In this document: positions 4,985 through 9,927 of the stretch, one piece after another
Layout of the letters: every line of letters starts with the position of its first letter
How positions within the stretch are numbered: position 1 is the stretch's first letter
From: an uncultured Campylobacter sp.
GTDB taxonomy: Bacteria > Campylobacterota > Campylobacteria > Campylobacterales > Campylobacteraceae
Direction of reading: 5' to 3'
DNA: 9,927 nt
Assembly: GCF_937997595.1 (NCBI RefSeq)
Contig: NZ_CALKTS010000094.1
Span: 1 to 9,927 of the forward strand
Translations under genes and position numbers: made by a program
The notes under the pieces: model-generated
The model's input: only the letters and a program-made list of their open reading frames with translations
The model's database searches: none
What the model was told of the DNA's origin: nothing

Positions 4985-5707
4985 ATGAAAAATTTAGTGA
5001 TTTTGGCTCTTTTAGTGAGCCTCGCCGCGGCGAAAATCAACATAAACGAAGCTAGTCGCTACGAGCTGATGACTATCGGCGGACTTGATGCGGGTAGGGC
5101 GGATATGCTTATGCAATACCGCCAAAAGCGCGAAATTTCAAGTGCAGATGAGCTAAAGGGCATCAACGGCTTTGCAAGTTACGATACTGCTAAACTGCAG
5201 AATAGCTTTGAAATATCACCTAGAGCTAACGTGCAACAGCCGGTGCAGCCTGAGCGCGACATAGTCGTAGTCGAAAAGACCCGCACCCGCACGGTTTATG
5301 GAGGCTCTACTTATAGGCGCGTGGAAAATTACGGAAACGGCATCACGATCACAGAGACCGGCACCTTACCGCCTCCTCCTCCGCGAGGATATGGTAGGCA
5401 CGGCGACATGATGCCGCCTCCTCCCCCGCCTCCTGGCGGCATGCCACCACCTCCGCACGGAGGTATAAAACCGCCACCTCCGCCACCGCCACCTCCGCGT
5501 GATGATTATTCTCGCAGGAGAAGTTCTGGCAGTATGAGCGATAGCGAGATTGGCGGAAGCTCGCGCCGTAACATGCCGGTGCCTATGCATATGGGAACGA
5601 TCCGTTCAAAAAGATCCAGTAGCGTCACAAGCTTCGGCGACTGCGATCCGCAAAGCGGCAACTGCGCTAACGTGGGCGTAGGCGTGCAGGTAGATAGAGG
5701 ATTTTAA
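4985..5707 (+). CDS. Secreted ComEA-like helix-hairpin-helix protein with polyproline tail
   Basis: ATG at 4985 follows AAAGGAG (4973-4979) by five bases; the TTG at 4958 lies upstream of this RBS and is rejected. The 240-residue product starts with a short signal-like stretch (MKNLVILALLVSLAAA). A ComEA-type helix-hairpin-helix follows at about 18-75 (ININEASRYELMTIGGLDAGRADML, then ADELKGINGF), a non-specific DNA-binding fold used in competence. Residues 129-171 contain four proline runs of 5, 7, 4 and 9, separated by Gly/Met/His/Arg. The tail is rich in Ser/Arg and ends near a Cys220-Cys227 pair (DCDPQSGNC) that could form a disulfide. Nine consecutive prolines normally require EF-P for translation. 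ComEA proteins bind incoming DNA in the periplasm; whether this one does, or is a surface or structural protein that borrowed the fold, is open. It is probably transcribed alone. Confidence 0.8.
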   Translation: MKNLVILALLVSLAAAKININEASRYELMTIGGLDAGRADMLMQYRQKREISSADELKGINGFASYDTAKLQNSFEISPRANVQQPVQPERDIVVVEKTRTRTVYGGSTYRRVENYGNGITITETGTLPPPPPRGYGRHGDMMPPPPPPPGGMPPPPHGGIKPPPPPPPPPRDDYSRRRSSGSMSDSEIGGSSRRNMPVPMHMGTIRSKRSSSVTSFGDCDPQSGNCANVGVGVQVDRGF

Positions 5708-5922
5708 AATTTAATTTTACGCAGGCGGGATTTAAAATTTTATAATCGAGATTCCGCCCGCCCTAAATTTACGGCTAAATTTTAAAATTTCGTAACGTAG
5801 AATTTAAAATTTACACAGGCGTTGCTTCGCGCTACGATAAAATTCCAAAAAATTTTGTAAATTTAATCCAAGCCTCGCGTGGCAAAATTTCAAGTCAAAA
5901 TTTTACGTTAAAACCGATGCAC

Positions 5923-5949
5923 CGCGTTTTGTCGTGACAAAACCTCGCG
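5923..5949. repeat. Strong inverted repeat (hairpin) upstream of ilvI
   Basis: GTTTTGTC (5926-5933) and GACAAAAC (5936-5943) are perfect complements around GT, and CGCG (5923-5926) can extend the stem with CGCG (5946-5949) past a small bulge. No T run follows, so it is a poor terminator; an operator or RNA hairpin is possible. Confidence 0.45.
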
Positions 5950-6112
5950 CCTTAAAATTTTAAATATGAAAATCCAGCCGCATTATAAATTTTAAATTCG
6001 CCTTTTCTACTCTTGCTAAATTCCAAAATTTTGCCCCCGTCTTGCTGCTATTAAATTTTAAATTCGACCCGATTTAGCGCCTTAAATTCGTGAAATTTAA
6101 TTTACAAAATAA

Positions 6113-6118
6113 TATAAT
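6113..6118 (+). promoter_or_regulatory. -10 box of the ilvI-ilvH(-lpxD) operon
   Basis: A perfect TATAAT in an AT-rich stretch, 33 bases before the ilvI ATG, predicts a start near 6125. No -35 box is apparent, as expected for this lineage. Confidence 0.55.
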
Positions 6119-6151
6119 CACAAAATTATTCCAACGAAACAGGATGGGCGT

Positions 6152-7846
6152 ATGAAAGAAATTAGCGGATCGCAGATGATCGTGGAGGCGTTGCGGCAGG
6201 AGGGGGTCGAGGTGGTTTTCGGCTACCCGGGCGGTGCGGCGCTAAACATTTATGATGAAATTTACAAACAAAAATACTTCAGACACATTTTGGTGCGCCA
6301 CGAGCAGGCCGCGGCGATGGCTGCGGACGGATACGCGCGCGCTAGCGGCAAGGTGGGCGTGGCCGTCGTCACAAGCGGACCGGGGTTTACAAACGCGCTT
6401 ACGGGGCTTGCTACGGCGTATTCAGACAGCATCCCGATCGTGCTTATCAGCGGTCAGGTGGCGACCTCGCTCATCGGCACCGACGCCTTTCAAGAGATCG
6501 ATGCGATCGGAATTTCACGCCCTTGCGTCAAGCACAACTATCTAGTTAAAACGATCGAAGAGCTGCCTAGAATTTTAAAAGAGGCTTTTTACATCGCTCG
6601 CAGCGGCAGACCTGGACCCGTGCACGTCGATATTCCCAAAGACGTAACGGCGAAGCTTGGCGTTTTTGAATATCCTAGCGAAATCAAGATGCAGACTTAT
6701 AAGCCGAACTATAAGGGCAACGCTAAACAGATCAAAAAAGCCGTCGAGCTAATCGCAAACTCCAAAAAGCCTATCCTCTACATTGGTGGCGGTGTCATCA
6801 GCGCTAGCGCAAGCGAGCTGGTACGCGAGCTTAGCGAGTTTGCGCAGATCCCTGTTGTTGAAACCCTTATGGCGCTGGGAGCTATGCGAAGCGATGATAA
6901 AAACCGCCTCGGCATGGTAGGAATGCATGGCAGCTACGCCGCAAATATGGCGCTTAGCGAGTCGGATCTGATAATCTGCCTGGGCGCGAGATTTGACGAT
7001 CGCGTCACCGGCAAGCTTAGCGAATTCGGCAAAAACGCAAAGATCATCCACGTCGATATCGATCCTAGCTCGATCTCAAAGATCATAAACGCGGATTATC
7101 CGATCGTGGGCGATGTTAAATCGGTGCTAGAGGAGATGCTGCCGCGCATTAAAAGCGAGGTTAGTCCTCAAAATTTCGAGCAGTGGCGCGAGCTCATCCG
7201 CAAATACGATGAAATTCACCCGCTTAAATTTAACGACAGCGATGAAATTTTAAAGCCGCAGTGGGTTATCCAAAGTACCGCAAAAATCGCGGGCGAGGAC
7301 GCTATCATCGCTACGGACGTGGGGCAGCATCAGATGTGGGTCGCGCAGTTTTATCCGTTTTGCAAGCCGCGCACTCTGCTAAGTAGCGGCGGGCAGGGCA
7401 CGATGGGATACGGTCTGCCCGCGGCATTGGGCGCGAAGGCTTATGCGGGAGATAGGCCGGTTATAAATTTCAGCGGCGACGGCTCGATATTGATGAATAT
7501 CCAAGAGTTGATGACGGCGAGCGCGAGCGGTCTAAACGTCGTAAATATCGTATTAAATAACAATTTCTTGGGCATGGTGCGGCAGTGGCAGAGCTTATTT
7601 TACGGGCAGCGTTTCTCATCGACCGATCTTAGCTCGCAGCCCGATTTCGTAAAAATTGCGGGGGGCTTCGGCGGCGTGGGCTTTAGCGTTAGCACCAAAG
7701 CGGAATTTGAAGATGCGCTGAAGCAGGCTCTTGCGAGTAAAAAGGTAAGCGTCATCGAGGCTAAGATCGATCGCTTCGAAAACGTCTGGCCGATGGTGCC
7801 CGCAGGCGGCGCGCTTTATAATATGATTTTTGAGCAGGAGTCTTAG
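6152..7846 (+). CDS. ilvI: Acetohydroxyacid (acetolactate) synthase, catalytic subunit
   Basis: This ThDP- and FAD-dependent enzyme joins two pyruvates to 2-acetolactate, or pyruvate and 2-oxobutyrate to 2-aceto-2-hydroxybutyrate. It is the first common step to valine, leucine and isoleucine. The 564 residues have normal length and three domains. The N-terminal ThDP domain contains GYPGGAALNIYDEIY at 24-38 and the catalytic Glu51 in RHEQAAAMAADGYARASG. The central FAD domain contains GARFDDRVTGKL at 278-289. The C-terminal ThDP domain contains GDGS at 442-445, the downstream Asn residues at 469-471 and MVRQWQ at 475-480, a segment typical of true AHAS rather than other ThDP enzymes. The start follows AGGA (6141-6144). 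The stop TAG is one base before the ilvH ATG, so the two subunits are coupled. ilvB would be an equally acceptable name. Confidence 0.97.
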   Translation: MKEISGSQMIVEALRQEGVEVVFGYPGGAALNIYDEIYKQKYFRHILVRHEQAAAMAADGYARASGKVGVAVVTSGPGFTNALTGLATAYSDSIPIVLISGQVATSLIGTDAFQEIDAIGISRPCVKHNYLVKTIEELPRILKEAFYIARSGRPGPVHVDIPKDVTAKLGVFEYPSEIKMQTYKPNYKGNAKQIKKAVELIANSKKPILYIGGGVISASASELVRELSEFAQIPVVETLMALGAMRSDDKNRLGMVGMHGSYAANMALSESDLIICLGARFDDRVTGKLSEFGKNAKIIHVDIDPSSISKIINADYPIVGDVKSVLEEMLPRIKSEVSPQNFEQWRELIRKYDEIHPLKFNDSDEILKPQWVIQSTAKIAGEDAIIATDVGQHQMWVAQFYPFCKPRTLLSSGGQGTMGYGLPAALGAKAYAGDRPVINFSGDGSILMNIQELMTASASGLNVVNIVLNNNFLGMVRQWQSLFYGQRFSSTDLSSQPDFVKIAGGFGGVGFSVSTKAEFEDALKQALASKKVSVIEAKIDRFENVWPMVPAGGALYNMIFEQES

Positions 7847-7847
7847 G

Positions 7848-8318
7848 ATGAATAGCATAAGAAGAGTAATCTCGGTCGTCGTTACCGACGAGCACGGCGT
7901 TTTGTCGCGGATCTCGGGGCTTTTTGCGGGGCGCGGCTATAATATCGATAGCCTCACCGTTGCGCCGATCCCAAATACCGGTTTATCGCGCCTTAGCATC
8001 GTTACTTCGGGCGACGAGCGCGTTATAGAGCAGATCACTAAGCAGCTTCATAAGCTGATCCCCGTCTACAAGGTCATCGATGATGCAAAATTCGTCGAAA
8101 AGGAGATGGTTTTGGTAAAGATCGCGCTGGGCGAAAATTTAGCGGGGCTTGACGCCGTTTTAAAAGCCTACAACGGCAGCATCGCAAACAGCGACGACAG
8201 CAAGATCGTCATCATGGCGTGCGACGACGCAGACCGCATCGACGGATTTTTAAAGACGATAAAAAAATACAATCCGATCGACGTCGTCCGCGGCGGCAGC
8301 GTCGCGCTGGATATGTAA
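7848..8318 (+). CDS. ilvH: Acetohydroxyacid synthase, regulatory subunit
   Basis: This small subunit activates the IlvI catalytic subunit and confers valine feedback inhibition. ATG at 7848 (TTAGGATGAAT, with CAGGAG at 7835-7840 upstream) is preferred over an upstream in-frame start at 7830 that would lie inside ilvI. The protein has 156 residues. An N-terminal ACT domain spans about 4-76 (RRVISVVVTDEHGVLSRISG, then YNIDSLTVAP), followed by the C-terminal ALS small-subunit domain at about 80-150 (GSIANSDDSKIVIMA, VVRGGSVAL). Gly17 and Asn32 correspond to the Gly14/Asn29 region of E. coli IlvH that shapes the valine site, so valine sensitivity is expected. The spacing of one base from ilvI argues for equal, coupled synthesis. 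Confidence 0.96.
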   Translation: MNSIRRVISVVVTDEHGVLSRISGLFAGRGYNIDSLTVAPIPNTGLSRLSIVTSGDERVIEQITKQLHKLIPVYKVIDDAKFVEKEMVLVKIALGENLAGLDAVLKAYNGSIANSDDSKIVIMACDDADRIDGFLKTIKKYNPIDVVRGGSVALDM

Positions 8319-8349
8319 GCGGCGATAAAATTTAATCAAAGGAGCGCAA

Positions 8350-9300
8350 ATGAAATTATCAAAAATTGCCGAAATTTTAAATATAGAGTTTAGCGGAGCG
8401 GACGCGGAGATCACCGCGATAAATTCGCTTCAAAACGCAAGGCAAAGCGAGCTGAGCTACTGCGATAGCGACAAAAACGAGAAATTTTTATCCGCTACCA
8501 AAGCAGCCGCCGTGTTGGTAAAGTGCGGCACCGCAGTCCCAAACGGCGTGCGAGCGCTGGAGTGCGAAAATCCGCACCTAGCCTTTGCAATCTTAAGCGC
8601 GCATTTTGCTAAGCCGCTCATTCGCAAGGGCGCGCCCGCAAAGATCGCCGCTAGCGCGCAGATCGGGCAGGGCGTGCATATCGGCGTAAATTCCACGATC
8701 GGCGAGAACTGCGTCATTTTAAGCGGCGCGTATATCGGCGATGACGTGCATATCGGAAGCGGCTGCGTGATCCACGCAAACGTCGTCATCTACAACGACG
8801 CGATCATCGGCGAGCGCTGCATAATCCACGCAAACGCCGTCATCGGAAGCGACGGCTTCGGCTACGCGCATACCAAAACGGGCGAGCACGTTAAAATTTA
8901 TCACAACGGCAACGTCGTGCTACAAGACGAGGTAGAGATCGGCGCGTGCACGACGATCGACCGCGCGGTATTCGGCTCGACGATCGTTAAGCGCGGCAGC
9001 AAGATCGACAATCTCGTTCAGATCGGGCACAACTGCGAGCTTGGGCAAAACTGCCTCATCGTCTCTCAAGTAGGACTTGCGGGCTCGACGACGCTCGGAC
9101 GCAACGTCGTGATGGGCGGACAGAGCGGCAGCGGCGGGCACGTAAGCGTGGGCGATTTCACTCAGATCGCGGCGCGCGGCGGCATAAGCAAGGATTTAGC
9201 GGGTGGCAAAAACTACGCAGGGCATCCTATAATGGAGCTTAGCGAGTGGTTCAAGCTGCAGGCTAAGATCGTTAGATTTTTTAAAGATAAAAAGCACTAG
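8350..9300 (+). CDS. lpxD: UDP-3-O-(3-hydroxyacyl)glucosamine N-acyltransferase
   Basis: This enzyme transfers a 3-hydroxyacyl chain from acyl carrier protein to the 2-amino group of UDP-3-O-acylglucosamine, the third step of lipid A synthesis. The 316 residues show the LpxD layout: an N-terminal uridine-binding domain (about 1-95), a left-handed beta helix of hexapeptide repeats (about 98-265, for example QIGQGVHIGVNSTIGENCVI), and a C-terminal helical extension (about 295-316). The catalytic His is His227 in LVQIGHNCELG. GSDGFGYAH at 167-174 and RGGISKDLAGGKNYAGHPI at 276-294 are family signatures. ATG at 8350 follows AAAGGAG (8338-8344). It lies 31 bases after ilvH with no terminator between, so it probably shares the ilv transcript. 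The ilvI-ilvH-lpxD order recalls that in other Campylobacter. Confidence 0.96.
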   Translation: MKLSKIAEILNIEFSGADAEITAINSLQNARQSELSYCDSDKNEKFLSATKAAAVLVKCGTAVPNGVRALECENPHLAFAILSAHFAKPLIRKGAPAKIAASAQIGQGVHIGVNSTIGENCVILSGAYIGDDVHIGSGCVIHANVVIYNDAIIGERCIIHANAVIGSDGFGYAHTKTGEHVKIYHNGNVVLQDEVEIGACTTIDRAVFGSTIVKRGSKIDNLVQIGHNCELGQNCLIVSQVGLAGSTTLGRNVVMGGQSGSGGHVSVGDFTQIAARGGISKDLAGGKNYAGHPIMELSEWFKLQAKIVRFFKDKKH

Positions 9301-9338
9301 CCGTTTTGTCTTGGCTGACTTGCTTTAGTCGGTTCGGT

Positions 9339-9398
9339 TGATCGGCTTGATTTGATCGTTCGCTCTGATCGACTCCTCTAGCCAGCTCGATTTGATCG
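9339..9398 (+). repeat. Degenerate 13-14-bp-spaced TGATCG repeats
   Basis: TGATCG occurs at 9339, 9353, 9366 and 9393, with spacings of 14, 13 and 27 bases (the last is twice 13.5). Two copies share the longer context GATTTGATCG followed by TTCG or GTTCG. This may be an eroded tandem repeat or a cluster of protein-binding sites. Confidence 0.4.
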
Positions 9399-9424
9399 GT
9401 TCGCGTCGTTTTAGTGAAGTTTGA

Positions 9425-9446
9425 AATCGCCAGGCAGTTGGCGATT
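9425..9446. repeat. Perfect 8-bp hairpin
   Basis: AATCGCCA (9425-9432) pairs with TGGCGATT (9439-9446) around the six-base loop GGCAGT. There is no T run on either side, so a factor-independent terminator is unlikely. Confidence 0.45.
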
Positions 9447-9480
9447 GTGGAGTGATTTGCGCTGCGTTCGGTTTTTGCAT

Positions 9481-9492
9481 AGTTTGCAAACT
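9481..9492. repeat. 12-bp perfect palindrome
   Basis: AGTTTGCAAACT is its own reverse complement. It lies about 180 bases upstream of the S51 peptidase gene; an operator is possible but no regulator can be named. Confidence 0.35.
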
Positions 9493-9674
9493 GTTGCGGC
9501 GGTAAATTTTGCCCTTTTATCGGCGAAATTCTGTCCGCGCTATTTTTCATCGTGCGCTTGCTTTGTGGGCGCGGTAGAATTTACTCTGCTAGTTTGGGTT
9601 GCATTGCTCGCAGTCATTGCGGCTGAGCTTTACGAGCGCTTTAAATCAGTGAAAATTTAATGAAAGGAAAAACG

Positions 9675-9927
9675 ATGATAGAGATGTTTTTGTGCTCCTA
9701 TTTTGCGGGCGCAGCGACGCTTTTTGAGGATTTTGCCGGGCAAAATATCCGCGCTAAAGAGGTGCTTTTTATCCCAACTGCCGCAAACGTAGAGGAGTAC
9801 CGAGACTACGTGGACGAGGCGAAAGAGGCGTTTGCCAAAATGGGCTTTGAGGTTCAAATTTTAGACGTTTCCAAAGCGAGCGAGGCCGAAGCGAAGGCAA
9901 AGATCGGCGCGGCGCAGGTGCTTTACG
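9675..9927 (+). CDS. Peptidase E-like protein (family S51 / class I glutamine amidotransferase-like fold), partial
   Basis: ATG at 9675 follows AAAGGA (9663-9668) and opens a frame that leaves the window after 84 codons. The sequence MIEMFLCSYFAGAATLFEDF, then KEVLFIPTAANVEEYRDYV and MGFEVQILDVSKAS, has the beta-alpha-beta pattern of the S51 family: a first strand ending in SS/SY, a second strand with IPTA, a helix with YVDEA, and a third strand after the Gly-Phe turn. Peptidase E hydrolyses Asp-X dipeptides with a Ser nucleophile that comes later (GG-N-S/T region), outside the window. Activity therefore cannot be judged, and some members are uncharacterised. The gene is separated from lpxD by 374 bases and probably has its own promoter. 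Confidence 0.75.
   Translation, partial: MIEMFLCSYFAGAATLFEDFAGQNIRAKEVLFIPTAANVEEYRDYVDEAKEAFAKMGFEVQILDVSKASEAEAKAKIGAAQVLY

Larger units (their letters stand above)
5708..6151. other. AT-rich intergenic region between the HhH gene and ilvI
   Basis: No gene is seen in these 444 bases. The stretch is dense in AAATTTTAAAATTT-type palindromes. Just after the HhH gene, GGCGGG (5724-5729) can pair with CCCGCC (5757-5762) around a long AT loop; without a following T run this is at best a weak terminator. A strong inverted repeat lies at 5923-5949. The ilvI promoter is at the right end. I found no open frame with a good RBS resembling a branched-chain amino acid leader peptide. Confidence 0.5.
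9301..9674. other. Intergenic region with spaced TGATCG repeats, a hairpin and a palindrome
   Basis: No convincing gene is present between lpxD and the S51 peptidase gene. It contains a wobble-rich hairpin GGCTGACT/AGTCGGTT (9313-9320 and 9327-9334) just after lpxD, four TGATCG repeats (9339-9398), a perfect 8-bp hairpin (9425-9446) and a 12-bp palindrome (9481-9492). A forward frame from a TTG at 9421 runs to the TAA at 9658-9660. Its last 31 codons, from a GTG near 9566, would give one hydrophobic segment (EFTLLVWVALLAVIAAELYE) with a basic end. No RBS supports either start, so it is not called as a gene. Confidence 0.45.

Noticed and set aside
5366..5590. Arg/His-rich minus-strand frame opposite the polyproline region
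   Set aside because: It is the antisense of CCN proline codons and reads as runs of R and W; it is a composition artefact.
1..9927. CRISPR array, tRNA, rRNA or insertion sequence
   Set aside because: I saw no evenly spaced identical repeats, no cloverleaf-like segments with a TTCRANY arm, no rRNA signatures and no transposase frames or terminal inverted repeats.

Overview
This window looks like the chromosome of a Campylobacter-type epsilonproteobacterium. It combines AT-rich spacers full of AAATTTTAAAATTT-like palindromes, promoters with a good -10 and usually no -35, AAGGA-type ribosome binding sites, and an ilvI-ilvH-lpxD gene order that I recall from Campylobacter. The fairly GC-rich codon use fits a moderate-GC species such as C. 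gracilis. That species guess is inference and cannot be proven here.

Left part (1-1521): a divergent pair sits at the edge. It consists of the first 21 codons of a hydrophobic protein on the minus strand (start at 63) and an ArsR-family repressor gene (165-500). They share a 101-bp control region with a near-consensus minus-strand promoter and an imperfect dyad between its -35 and -10. The arsR gene ends in an intrinsic terminator. Next comes the most interesting part of the window. An unlisted 18-codon leader ORF (574-630, Met/Cys-containing) is followed by a chain of mutually exclusive hairpins ending in one that buries the Shine-Dalgarno sequence of a metQ-like methionine-binding protein gene. 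The metQ gene itself is broken: it has a one-base frameshift near 971-975 and loses its 3' third around 1235. There it abuts, tail to tail, the remnant of a frameshifted membrane-protein gene on the minus strand (1521 to about 1225).

Middle part (1522-6151): a roughly 520-bp gene-free stretch holds a GC-rich, self-complementary island. It is followed by the minus-strand pta-ackA operon (acetyl-CoA to acetyl-phosphate to acetate plus ATP), whose genes overlap by one base (TAATG). Divergent from pta is a secreted ComEA-like helix-hairpin-helix protein with four polyproline runs. A 14-bp palindrome lies between the two promoters. A 444-bp AT-rich spacer with a strong inverted repeat and a TATAAT box leads to the next operon.

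Right part (6152-9927): ilvI-ilvH (acetohydroxyacid synthase catalytic and valine-sensing subunits) and lpxD (lipid A acyltransferase) run in one direction with short gaps. A 374-bp gap with spaced TGATCG repeats, a perfect 8-bp hairpin and a 12-bp palindrome follows. A peptidase E-like (S51) gene then starts at 9675 and leaves the window.

Most of the window is housekeeping metabolism. The least expected content is the five-segment leader upstream of the decayed metQ.
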